NCBI GenBank assembly: GCA_902594825.1
Contig: CACJNO010000005.1
Location: 1 to 36,199 of the forward strand
From: an uncultured Pelagibacteraceae bacterium
GTDB lineage: Bacteria > Pseudomonadota > Alphaproteobacteria > Pelagibacterales > Pelagibacteraceae
Length of the DNA: 36,199 nt
Reading direction: 5' to 3'
A program made the translations under genes and the position numbers. A model generated the notes under the pieces. The model did not search any database, had not been told where the DNA came from, and worked only from the letters and a program-made list of their open reading frames with translations. Below, piece after piece: positions 25,395 to 33,984 of this stretch. Within the stretch, counting starts at the first letter, position 1; each line of letters starts with the position of its first letter.

Positions 25395-26271
25395 TAATTG
25401 TTTTAGAGGTAATAATTTTTTTGTTATAGATTTCTCTTCTAAAAATTATCAGTGTTGAAATAATTACTAACAAAGCACCGGCTAATGTCTTAATTGTAGG
25501 TATTTCTTCCCAGATAAAATATCCAAAAATTATTGCAAAAACTAATGCTAGATACTTGAGAGGAGTTACAAGAGAAACTTCAGAAAATTTGTAAGACTGG
25601 CTCAACCATAAATTTGCAACTCCACCAAAAATTCCAATTAGAGATAATAAAACAAGATGATTAAAGCTAGGCATCATCCAACCTTGTGGAATTGTCAAAA
25701 AACTCAATAAAGTAATCGACAGCGAGAAATAAAAGGAAATTAACCAGACAGGCTCTGTTGATGACAATTGTCTAATTGTTATGGCTACATAAGAAAGTCC
25801 CAAACAAAATATTATCGGAAAAATATAATAAATATTTAATTCACTAATTCCTGGCTCTGTGATTATTAAAATACCCATAAAGCCTACAATCACCGCAAGC
25901 CATCTAAAAATACCTACTTTTTCATTTAATAAAAAAATTGAAAAAATAGTTGTAAATATTGGTGCTGCAAAAGAAATACTTACAACTGTAGCTAGAGGCA
26001 ATTTTCTTAATGCTATAAATATTGCTACTAAAGCAATTAATCCTGATGCACATCTTAAAAAATGTAACCCTGCTCTTTTCGTAACATAAAAATTATGAAG
26101 TCTGTTCCTTGGTATTATAAAAAAATAAAAAATAATTCCAAAAAAACCTCTAAAAAATAAAACTTGTCCCAGTGGATAGTCAACTGACCATTTTACAATT
26201 ACATCCATTAATGAAAATGCACAAATAGACATAAACATGTACAAAAAACCTAATTGATTTTTACTCAGCAT
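25387..26271 (-). CDS. EamA/DMT-family transporter
   Basis: A 294-residue inner-membrane protein with ten hydrophobic helices arranged as two EamA repeats, of the drug/metabolite transporter superfamily. Repeat one is near residues 8-137 (SLMDVIVKW, LNEKVGIFRW), repeat two near 150-280 (SLVTPLKYLALVFA, FIWEEIPTIKT). The substrate is unknown. It leads the two-gene unit with the glycosylase, and is divergent from msrA with a 35-base gap. Confidence 0.88.
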   Translation of the reverse strand: MLSKNQLGFLYMFMSICAFSLMDVIVKWSVDYPLGQVLFFRGFFGIIFYFFIIPRNRLHNFYVTKRAGLHFLRCASGLIALVAIFIALRKLPLATVVSISFAAPIFTTIFSIFLLNEKVGIFRWLAVIVGFMGILIITEPGISELNIYYIFPIIFCLGLSYVAITIRQLSSTEPVWLISFYFSLSITLLSFLTIPQGWMMPSFNHLVLLSLIGIFGGVANLWLSQSYKFSEVSLVTPLKYLALVFAIIFGYFIWEEIPTIKTLAGALLVIISTLIIFRREIYNKKIITSKTIND

Positions 26272-26306
26272 ATGAATAATTTGTAAATTAATTTAAGTTA
26301 TAATCA

Positions 26307-26750
26307 ATGGAAATAGCAGTTTTAGCTCTTGGATGTTTTTGGGGACCTGAAATTAAATTTAGTAAAATTGGTGGTATTATTAAAACAGAAGTTGGTTATT
26401 GTGGAGGTAATAGCTCTACAACAACTTACGAAGAAGTATGCACAGGTAATACAAATCATGCTGAAGTTGTGAAACTTGATTTTGATGAAAAAATCATAAC
26501 ATATGAAAAGATCTTAAAAACTTTCTTTCAAATTCACGATCCAACTACCCTAAATTCCCAAGGACCAGACTTTGGAACTCAATATAGAAGTGAAATATTT
26601 TATCTTAATGACAATCAAAAAAAAATTGCTGAAAAAGTTTTGAAAGACACTAATGAAAGATTATATGGCAAGGTTGTTACTAAAATCTCATTATTGAAAA
26701 ATTATTGTCCTGCTGAAGAGTATCATCAAAAATATTTAGAAAAAAGATAA
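26307..26750 (+). CDS. msrA: Peptide methionine sulfoxide reductase MsrA
   Basis: Repairs methionine-S-sulfoxide in proteins. The catalytic GCFWGPE motif comes at residues 9-15, and FFQIHDPTTLNSQGPDFGTQYRS and YCPAEEYHQKY are typical. At 147 residues it is the short core form. The start ATG at 26307 lies three bases past TATAAT (26299-26304), too close for that to be its promoter. It opens a plus-strand run: sseA, adaptor and RND pump follow with tiny gaps. Confidence 0.95.
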   Translation: MEIAVLALGCFWGPEIKFSKIGGIIKTEVGYCGGNSSTTTYEEVCTGNTNHAEVVKLDFDEKIITYEKILKTFFQIHDPTTLNSQGPDFGTQYRSEIFYLNDNQKKIAEKVLKDTNERLYGKVVTKISLLKNYCPAEEYHQKYLEKR

Positions 26751-26751
26751 A

Positions 26752-27567
26752 ATGTCATTAGTAGAAACTGATTGGTTAAAAAAAAATATTGGTTCTGTAA
26801 AAATTATTGATTGTTCATGGCATATGCCACAAACTAAAAGAAGTGGAATAGAAGAATATAAAAATCAACATATACCAAATTCTATTTTTTTTGACTTAGA
26901 TGCTAATTCTAAAAAAGAAATTGATTTACCACACATGCTCGTAAATCAAAGCGATTGGGAACAAATTGTATCAAAAATGGGAGTAAAGAATGAAGATGAA
27001 ATAGTAATCTATGATAATTCAGATGTTATAAGTTCATGTAGGTGTTGGTTTAATTTTATTTATTTTGGTCATAATCCTAAGTTAGTTCATGTTTTAAATG
27101 GCGGACTTAAAAAATGGATTAAAGAAAACAATGAAGTAACAAAAAATATTATTAATATTCAACCGTCAAACTATAAAAGTTTTGAAAAAAAAGAACTCGT
27201 TAAAAATAAAAAGTCAATTGATCAAAATATTAATGAACAAAAATTCAAAGTTATAGATGCTAGAAGCAAAGAGAGATTTGAAGGAAAAGTCCAAGAACCA
27301 AGAAAAGGTTTAAGAAGTGGCAGTATCAAGAATTCCTTTTGCATACCTTTTGATCAATGCTTAAACGAGAACAAAACGTTTAAGAGCAAAGAAAATCTTA
27401 AGCTGATTTTTGAAACTTGTTTAGAAAATATAAATGAAAAAAATATAGTTTTTTCTTGTGGTTCAGGGGTTACTGCGTGTGTTTTGGCACTAGCTTATTC
27501 TTTAATAAATGATAAATATCATCCCTGTATTTATGATGGCTCGTGGGCTGAGTACGGTATAATTTAA
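26752..27567 (+). CDS. sseA: 3-mercaptopyruvate sulfurtransferase-type rhodanese
   Basis: A 271-residue two-domain rhodanese that moves sulfur from mercaptopyruvate to a thiol acceptor. The active-site loop CGSGVTA (Cys236) is the mercaptopyruvate sulfurtransferase form. The inactive first domain shows IIDCSWHMPQTKRSGIEEY and VIYDNSD. It starts one base after msrA, so a sulfur or redox repair link between them is suggested, and is followed after seven bases by the RND adaptor. Confidence 0.92.
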   Translation: MSLVETDWLKKNIGSVKIIDCSWHMPQTKRSGIEEYKNQHIPNSIFFDLDANSKKEIDLPHMLVNQSDWEQIVSKMGVKNEDEIVIYDNSDVISSCRCWFNFIYFGHNPKLVHVLNGGLKKWIKENNEVTKNIINIQPSNYKSFEKKELVKNKKSIDQNINEQKFKVIDARSKERFEGKVQEPRKGLRSGSIKNSFCIPFDQCLNENKTFKSKENLKLIFETCLENINEKNIVFSCGSGVTACVLALAYSLINDKYHPCIYDGSWAEYGII

Positions 27568-27574
27568 ATTAAAT

Positions 27575-28444
27575 ATGAAAAGATCTACAAAAACTATTTC
27601 TATAATATTGGTATTTTTTCTAATAATAGCGATCGTGATTATTGGAAGAACAATGGTTGGAAATCATTTCAAAAAAAAATTTAGTAAAAGACCACCGCCA
27701 GGGATAATTGTAACAGAGGTGGTTAAAAAAGAATTTTCAGAAAAAATAGAAACATATGGAACAGCAATTTCAAAAAAATCAAAAACATTTAAGATAAAAA
27801 AAGATGATCTATTTGAAGACCTAAATTTGAAGAGTTTTGTTAAAAAGGGAGAAACTTTGATAGAATTGAAAAGTGGAAATATAATAGCCCCGTTCAGTGG
27901 AGTGTTGGGATACACGGGTCTGACTGAAGATATCCTTGTATCAAATAATATAGTCATTATTACACTTGATGATAACTCTGTTATTTATTCTGATATCAAG
28001 ATTCCTGAAAATTATTCAGCATCTATAAAAAGGGGGCTCCCAGTAGAAGTTAAATTAACTAGCTATAAAGATGAAATATTTACGGGTGAAATAGACTTTG
28101 TTTCAAGTAGAATTAATGCTGATACTAGAAGTTTATTATCTAGAATAAAAGTAAACAACGAAGATTTAAAGTTAATTTCTGGATCATTGTTAGAAGTTGG
28201 AGTTAAATTTGATTTGAGAAATTCTTTAAGTGTTCCAGATACAAGCGTTATGATTGAGGGAGACAAATCTTATGTTTATAAAATTAATAAAGAGAATATT
28301 GCTAATAAAACTGAGGTAAAAACAGGGATAAGATCTGACAAAAATATAGAAATAATCTCGGGCTTATCTGAAGGCGATATTATCGTAGCTGAAGGATTAA
28401 AAAAAGTTAGACCACGAGGAAAAATAAAACCCATTAACAAATAA
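27575..28444 (+). CDS. RND efflux periplasmic adaptor lacking the alpha hairpin
   Basis: Membrane-fusion protein for the adjacent RND pump, with an N-terminal membrane anchor (about 8-27). The two lipoyl half-motifs, FVKKGETLIELKS (about 88-100) and GNIIAPFSGVLGYTG (101-115), lie directly next to each other. In usual adaptors a long alpha-helical hairpin separates them and reaches the TolC-like outer-membrane channel. Beta-barrel and membrane-proximal domains follow (VEVKLTSYKDEIFTG, VIEGDKSYVYKI). 289 residues is short for the family. The stop is one base before the pump start. Confidence 0.9.
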   Translation: MKRSTKTISIILVFFLIIAIVIIGRTMVGNHFKKKFSKRPPPGIIVTEVVKKEFSEKIETYGTAISKKSKTFKIKKDDLFEDLNLKSFVKKGETLIELKSGNIIAPFSGVLGYTGLTEDILVSNNIVIITLDDNSVIYSDIKIPENYSASIKRGLPVEVKLTSYKDEIFTGEIDFVSSRINADTRSLLSRIKVNNEDLKLISGSLLEVGVKFDLRNSLSVPDTSVMIEGDKSYVYKINKENIANKTEVKTGIRSDKNIEIISGLSEGDIIVAEGLKKVRPRGKIKPINK

Positions 28445-31400
28445 ATGTTTATTACTGAATTAAGTATAAAAAGACCGACAGTATCTTGGGTCATGTCTCT
28501 AATTTTAATTGTTTTTGGGTTATTTGTTTTTTGGAAATTACCAGTTAGAGAACTGCCAAATGGTATACAGCCACCTGTCGTCCAAATTCAAGTGGATTAC
28601 AAGTCAGCTGCAGCTTCGATAGTAGACCAAGAAGTAACCCAGGTTGTTGAGGATGTTATTGGTGGTGCTGAGGGAATAAAAAATATTGATTCTAAATCTG
28701 AAAATGGGAGAAGCACAATAAATGTAGAATTTGATACAAGTATAGACTTAGACAATGCTGCTAATGACATTAGAGAAAGAGTTGCTAGAGTTGTTGATAA
28801 CTTGCCATCCGAATCTGATCCGCCACAAATACTTAAAAGAGCAGCTGGTTTTACTACAACTATGTGGTTGTCTCTATCATCATTAACTTGGAGTGACCTT
28901 GAGTTAGGAGACTATGCTGAAAGATATTTAGTTGATCAATTCTCAAGTGTAAAAAATGTTGGAAGAATAAGAGTTGGTGGATTAAGAGAGTTAAGTATTA
29001 GAGTGTGGATAGATCCTATTAGACTTGCAGCTAATGATTTAACAATTAAAGAAGTTGAAATTGCAATGCGTGGAGAAAATATAAGTCTTCCAGCTGGTAC
29101 ACTTGAGGCAGACAATATTGATTTAACACTTAATCTAGATAAATCATATACTGATATTAACTCAATCAAACAGCTACCAATCAAAAAAACTGGCAATAAA
29201 GCTATTTTATTATCTGATGTTGCAAATATAGAATTTGGTCCTGTTTCAGAAAAAACCCTCTTTAAAGCTCAAACTAAAGATCAAATTAATTTAAAAACTG
29301 TTGGAATTGGTATTTATGCAAGAAGTGGTGCCTCAACAGTTGAACTTTCAAATGATATTAAGAAAAAAATTATTCAAGTTAAAAAATCTTTACCAAAAGA
29401 GTTGGATTTAAGAGTTTCTTTTAACAGAGCAAACTATGTAGAGGCTGCTATTGAAGAGGTATACAAAACCTTGTTAATAGCTTTTGTTTTAGTCGTTTTA
29501 ATAATTTATCTATTTCTAGGTAATTTAAAGGCTGTAATAGTGCCTGCTATAGCGCTCCCTGTGAGCCTGATAGCATCTTTTTTAGGTTTATATTTATTTG
29601 GATTATCAATAAATATTTTCGTTCTTTTAAGTTTTATTTTAGCTATAGGAATAATAACAGATGACTCTGTTATAATGACAGATGCAATATACAGAAGAAT
29701 AGAAAATGGTGAAACTCCATTGATTGCTGCTTACAAAGGCTCTAAACAAATTTCTTTTGCAATTGTAGCCACTACTTTAATTCTGGTTGCAGTTTTTCTA
29801 CCATTAATTTTTATTGAAGGAATTTCCGGAACTTTATTTAGAGAAACAGCGATTGCTTTGTCTTTTTCAATAGTTGTATCATCTTTTGTAGCGTTAACAT
29901 TGTCTCCAATGCTTGCAAGTAAATTTTTACATAAAAAAACATCAAAAAAACTTTTTATTCAAAAGTTTGAAAAGTTTTTCTTAAGTTTTGCAAATTTTTA
30001 CAAAGAGACTTTAGATATAATTGTAAATAAAACAAAAGCTGTAAGTTTTTTTATAATCTTAATAGTAGTCGCATCGGTATTATTATTTAACTTTTCTAAA
30101 AAAGAATTATTACCCATGGAAGATCGTGGTGCTTACTTAATTATTGGATTCACAGATGAGGGAACTTCTTTCGAATATACGCAAGAACAAGCTCAGAAAA
30201 TAGAAGCTAGGCTTCTTCCACTTCTTCAAGCTGAGGATAGTCCATATTCAAGATTTATAATGAGGGTTCCAGGGTTTGGAAGTTCAGCTAATTCATATAA
30301 TAGTTTTATAATAATTGCTTTATTAGATGACTGGAAAAATCGAAAAAAGGGACAAGAAGTTGTTTTGAGAGAAGCAATAGGAAAAATAGTAACTTTACCT
30401 CAAGCAGTAGCATTTCCTATTTCTCCTCAATCAATAAGAGTATCTAATTATAATAAACCAGTGCAAATGGTCATTTATGGAAGTACCTATGAAGAACTTG
30501 AAAATATACAAAAAAAAGTTATCAGGGAACTAAGATCTAATAAAAACCTTTCAAGAATAGAATCTGATTACAACAGAAATAAACCAGAAGTAAAATTAAT
30601 AATTAATAAAAATAAAGCTAAAGATTTAGGTGTTTCTACAAAATCAATTGGTGAAACACTTGAGACTCTTTATGGTGGTAAAGAAATAACAACTTTTAAT
30701 AAATTAGGTAAAGAGTATCCTATAATTGTTCAACAATATTTATCTGATAGAAGAAACAAAGAAGGTGTTTCAAAAATATTTGTTCGCTCAGAGACAACAG
30801 GAAAATTAATTTCTTTAGCAAATCTAGTTAGTTTTCAAGAAGAAGGTTCAGCAAAAGAACTTGCAAGATATAATAGACAAAGAGCAGTAACAATATCTGC
30901 CAATATTAATGAAGGTTATACTCTAACTGAAGCAATAAAATTCTTTGAGGAAATAATGGCAGATTTGGCACCAGAAAACCAAATTACTTGGAAAGGAAAG
31001 TCAGAAGAAATTAAAGAAACAAGTAATGAATTATTTATTATTTTTGTTTTAGCTTTACTAACTGCATATTTAGTAATGGCAGCAACATTTAATTCATTTA
31101 TTCACCCCTTTATAATCGTATTAACTGTACCATTGGCTATTTTTGGAGGACTTATATTCATTTTATTTCTCAATAGTTCAGTGAATATTTTTTCTCAAAT
31201 TGCATTAATAATCCTAATAGGTATCTCAACAAAAAATAGTATTTTAATTGTCGATTACGCTAATCAAATAAGGATTACAGGAAAAAATATAGAGTCTGCT
31301 GTTAAAGAGGCCTGCGCTGTAAGATTTAGACCTATTATAATGACTTCGTTGAGTACAATGATAGCAATGATGCCTCTTGTTATAGGAAATATTGGTCCTG

Positions 31401-31573
31401 GTGCTGGAGAAGGTTCCAGACTGGCTGTAGGATCAACGATTTTAGGTGGTATGATTATTTCAACATTCTTCACTTTATATGTCACACCATCAATGTATTT
31501 AGCTTTAGCTAAAAATACTAAAAGAATCGATGCAGTTGATTTAGAGCTTAAAAAAGAATTGTTTAAAAAATAA
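28445..31573 (+). CDS. RND-family efflux permease
   Basis: Inner-membrane proton-driven exporter of the hydrophobic/amphiphilic efflux (AcrB-like) family, 1042 residues. Twelve membrane helices with two periplasmic porter/docking loops are visible. The helix-4 proton relay keeps two aspartates in LAIGIITDDSVIMTDAI (about residue 400), where AcrB reads VDDAI. Other landmarks are VDYKSAAASIVDQEVTQVVE and ISTKNSILIVDYANQI. It begins one base after the adaptor stop. No outer-membrane channel gene is in the window. The substrate is unknown. Confidence 0.94.
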   Translation: MFITELSIKRPTVSWVMSLILIVFGLFVFWKLPVRELPNGIQPPVVQIQVDYKSAAASIVDQEVTQVVEDVIGGAEGIKNIDSKSENGRSTINVEFDTSIDLDNAANDIRERVARVVDNLPSESDPPQILKRAAGFTTTMWLSLSSLTWSDLELGDYAERYLVDQFSSVKNVGRIRVGGLRELSIRVWIDPIRLAANDLTIKEVEIAMRGENISLPAGTLEADNIDLTLNLDKSYTDINSIKQLPIKKTGNKAILLSDVANIEFGPVSEKTLFKAQTKDQINLKTVGIGIYARSGASTVELSNDIKKKIIQVKKSLPKELDLRVSFNRANYVEAAIEEVYKTLLIAFVLVVLIIYLFLGNLKAVIVPAIALPVSLIASFLGLYLFGLSINIFVLLSFILAIGIITDDSVIMTDAIYRRIENGETPLIAAYKGSKQISFAIVATTLILVAVFLPLIFIEGISGTLFRETAIALSFSIVVSSFVALTLSPMLASKFLHKKTSKKLFIQKFEKFFLSFANFYKETLDIIVNKTKAVSFFIILIVVASVLLFNFSKKELLPMEDRGAYLIIGFTDEGTSFEYTQEQAQKIEARLLPLLQAEDSPYSRFIMRVPGFGSSANSYNSFIIIALLDDWKNRKKGQEVVLREAIGKIVTLPQAVAFPISPQSIRVSNYNKPVQMVIYGSTYEELENIQKKVIRELRSNKNLSRIESDYNRNKPEVKLIINKNKAKDLGVSTKSIGETLETLYGGKEITTFNKLGKEYPIIVQQYLSDRRNKEGVSKIFVRSETTGKLISLANLVSFQEEGSAKELARYNRQRAVTISANINEGYTLTEAIKFFEEIMADLAPENQITWKGKSEEIKETSNELFIIFVLALLTAYLVMAATFNSFIHPFIIVLTVPLAIFGGLIFILFLNSSVNIFSQIALIILIGISTKNSILIVDYANQIRITGKNIESAVKEACAVRFRPIIMTSLSTMIAMMPLVIGNIGPGAGEGSRLAVGSTILGGMIISTFFTLYVTPSMYLALAKNTKRIDAVDLELKKELFKK

Positions 31574-32165
31574 TATATTTATTCTTATTTAGTGAATTTT
31601 TACATTTAGATAATTGTTTTTTATAAGTATAAGATTGTTTTTCTACTTTTTTAGCTAAATTAATTACCTTTTTATTTTTCTTGTAATATTTAAAATTTCC
31701 CCAACCCTCATGGTACGCAATATATTGTCTAAATGCATCTTTTTTAGAAATTTTTAAAATGGACTCAGTCTTATTGGTGTACCAACCAATAAAGTCTACA
31801 CTGTCTTTAAATCTTACCCTAGTTGCTAATTTATTTCCTGTTTCTTTTTTATATTGCTCCCAAGTTCCTTTTACTGCTTGAGAATAGCCAAAAGAACTTG
31901 AGGGTCGTTTGAAGGGGATAACCTTAAAAATTTTTTGTCGAGGTGGTTTAGCTAACCAATCAAAATCGGACTCCATTTTTATTATTGCTAATTGAATATA
32001 AATAGGTGTTCCCCATTTTTGCTCTGTTTTTTTTGCGTATTTGTACCAAAAATATCTTTCATCAAAAATTGAACAGCTATTTGAAGCATTTTTTGGGATT
32101 GACGAACATGCTGATAATAATAAAAAAATTAAAATTATTATCTTATTAAAATTTTTTATTTTCAT
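31563..32165 (-). CDS. Lytic-transglycosylase-like lipoprotein
   Basis: A 200-residue lipoprotein with lipobox LLSAC (Cys20) and an SLT-like fold. The catalytic glutamate is likely Glu65 in AIIKMESDFDW, and SSFGYSQAVKGTWEQYK matches the S-x-x-G-x-x-Q motif of the family. A later YIAYHEGWGNFKYY stretch is typical of SLT folds. It probably trims peptidoglycan in the periplasm. It overlaps the upstream VanZ-like gene by 20 bases and the RND pump tail by 11. Confidence 0.8.
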   Translation of the reverse strand: MKIKNFNKIIILIFLLLSACSSIPKNASNSCSIFDERYFWYKYAKKTEQKWGTPIYIQLAIIKMESDFDWLAKPPRQKIFKVIPFKRPSSSFGYSQAVKGTWEQYKKETGNKLATRVRFKDSVDFIGWYTNKTESILKISKKDAFRQYIAYHEGWGNFKYYKKNKKVINLAKKVEKQSYTYKKQLSKCKNSLNKNKYIIF

Positions 32166-32556
32166 TTTTTAAATTTTTAAAAAAATTAAATATTTGACAA
32201 AAAAAATAGACTATTAATACACCTAAAATATTTCCAAATAAGTCTGAAAACTCAAATCCTCGATTAGGAATTATTATATGTAATAATTCTAAAAATACGG
32301 AAATCGAAAATAAATAAATAAATAAAAAGTTTAATTTATAATTTTCATAAGAAAAATATCCCAAAAAAGATAAAACCGTAAAAGCATAAACATGGTTAGA
32401 TGAAACAATAAAATCAGAGGTAATTTGTGGTTGTAAACCAAAATTTCCATATAAAAACCATCCTAAAATACTACCAGGAAACAAGTAAAGGGTAATTAAT
32501 ACAATATTTGCGATATAAAAAATTATTTTAAGATATGAAAAAAAATTTTTAAACAT
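32146..32556 (-). CDS. VanZ-like membrane protein
   Basis: A 136-residue protein with four hydrophobic helices and VanZ-like landmarks: SSNHVYAFTVLSFLG with a histidine after the second segment, ELLHIIIPNRGFEFSDLFGNILG with the D-x-x-x-N pattern. Its role in general is unclear. It overlaps the transglycosylase-like lipoprotein, suggesting an envelope role for the pair. Confidence 0.72.
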   Translation of the reverse strand: MFKNFFSYLKIIFYIANIVLITLYLFPGSILGWFLYGNFGLQPQITSDFIVSSNHVYAFTVLSFLGYFSYENYKLNFLFIYLFSISVFLELLHIIIPNRGFEFSDLFGNILGVLIVYFFCQIFNFFKNLKNENKKF

Positions 32557-32578
32557 ATATTAATAATTTATTTATAAT
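32550..32578 (+). promoter_or_regulatory. Promoter for gpmA
   Basis: TAAACA (32550-32555) and a perfect TATAAT (32573-32578) are 17 bases apart. The ATG at 32596 is 17 bases past the -10, again implying a leader of about ten bases and no Shine-Dalgarno. The -35 overlaps the first codons of the divergent VanZ-like gene. Confidence 0.5.
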
Positions 32579-32595
32579 AAATAATTACTAAAGTA

Positions 32596-33309
32596 ATGAA
32601 TTATTTAATATTAGTTCGACATGGTCAAAGCAAATGGAATCTTGAAAAAAGATTTACTGGATGGGTTGACGTAGATTTAACTGAAAATGGTAAATTAGAA
32701 GCAGAAAAAGCTGGTTCTTTAATAAAAAAAAAAAATATCTCAATTGATCTTTATTATTCATCACTCCAATTACGGGCTAAAAATACTCTAAAAATAATTC
32801 AAAAAGTGCTGAATGATGAAAAAGATTTTATCAAAAACTGGCAAATTAATGAAAGGCACTATGGTGCCTTAACAGGATTAAATAAAGTAGAAATGAGTCA
32901 GAAAATTGGAGAAGATAAGGTACATCAATTTAGAAGATCTTGGGAAATGAAGCCAGATCCCTTAAGTAAAGATAGTCCTTATCATCCATCAAAAATAGAA
33001 ACATATAAAAATGTACCGAAAGAAAAAATACCAGACACTGAGTCTCTAAAAGATACGTATGAGAGAGTAATTAAGTTTTATGATGAAGAAATCAAAACCC
33101 ATTTAAGAAACAAAAATGTTTTAATTTCAGCTCATGGAAACTCTATTAGAGCTTTATGTAAATATTTATTCAAACTTGATAATGACCAAATATCAAAATT
33201 AGAGATACCAACTGGAAATCCTTTAGTTATAGAACTAAATGAAAAATATGAAATTCAAAATTGTGAATATCTTGATAAAAAAAGATCTAATAGTTTAATT
33301 GTTTTTTAA
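32596..33309 (+). CDS. gpmA: 2,3-bisphosphoglycerate-dependent phosphoglycerate mutase
   Basis: Glycolytic/gluconeogenic interconversion of 3- and 2-phosphoglycerate in the cytosol. The phosphohistidine motif LVRHGQSKWNLEKRFTGW (His9) and NERHYGALTGLNK are intact, with the second histidine in SAHGNSIRAL. 237 residues is close to normal. It contains an A12 run (32724-32735) that is fully in frame. It overlaps the opposing murU gene by 15 bases. Confidence 0.95.
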   Translation: MNYLILVRHGQSKWNLEKRFTGWVDVDLTENGKLEAEKAGSLIKKKNISIDLYYSSLQLRAKNTLKIIQKVLNDEKDFIKNWQINERHYGALTGLNKVEMSQKIGEDKVHQFRRSWEMKPDPLSKDSPYHPSKIETYKNVPKEKIPDTESLKDTYERVIKFYDEEIKTHLRNKNVLISAHGNSIRALCKYLFKLDNDQISKLEIPTGNPLVIELNEKYEIQNCEYLDKKRSNSLIVF

Positions 33310-33984
33310 AAGTTTATTGTAAATCTCTAAATCTGTGAGATGAATAAATTCTTCTTTGCTGTTTTGTCCATATAAATCTTTTTGATCTAACTTTTTATTC
33401 CAAATTTCTGAAATTGAAAAAAATTTTTTTGAAAAACCATTAAATAATTTTTTATTAATGATCTGACACCCAGTGTATATATAATTTTTATTTTCTTTAT
33501 ATAGTGTATTTCCATTCATTCCAAAATCACCATTAAGTCTAAAATCATAACTTTTTTCCTTATCTACTATCAATAAACAATTTTCCATTTTCTTTTTAAA
33601 ATACATATCACACATTTGATTAACAATTTGTAAATAATTAGAATTCCAATATGTATCTGGGTTAAAAACTAAAAAATTATCTTCATCAGAATAATTCATT
33701 AAATTTAAGATACCACCACCAGTTCCTAAAATATCTTTACCATCACTTATAACTTCAATATTTTTTTTTGATGGATAATTTGAAATAAAATTAAAAATTT
33801 TTTTTTCTAGATGAAAAGTATTTATCTTAATATTTGTTATACCCAAATTTTCTATGAACTTAATTGTATGTTCTAACATCGATAATTTCCTAAATTTTAA
33901 TAATGGTTTGGGAGTTTGGAGTGTCAAAGGGTTTAATCTTTTCCCATATCCTGCACACAAGATTAATGCTGTTTTAATTTTCAT
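33295..33984 (-). CDS. murU: MurNAc-1-phosphate uridylyltransferase-like protein
   Basis: A 229-residue nucleotidyltransferase with the NTP-binding start LILCAGYGKRLNPLTLQTPK, then GTGGGILNLM and FLVFNPDTYWN (metal-binding Asp). With AmgK it should recycle MurNAc to UDP-MurNAc without de novo synthesis. It overlaps amgK by four bases (ATGA), matching the usual amgK-murU pairing. Confidence 0.85.
   Translation of the reverse strand: MKIKTALILCAGYGKRLNPLTLQTPKPLLKFRKLSMLEHTIKFIENLGITNIKINTFHLEKKIFNFISNYPSKKNIEVISDGKDILGTGGGILNLMNYSDEDNFLVFNPDTYWNSNYLQIVNQMCDMYFKKKMENCLLIVDKEKSYDFRLNGDFGMNGNTLYKENKNYIYTGCQIINKKLFNGFSKKFFSISEIWNKKLDQKDLYGQNSKEEFIHLTDLEIYNKLLKNN

Noticed and set aside
26299-26304. 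TATAAT as an msrA promoter
   Set aside because: It ends two bases before the ATG, so the transcript would start inside the gene; the conserved N-terminus rules out a later start.
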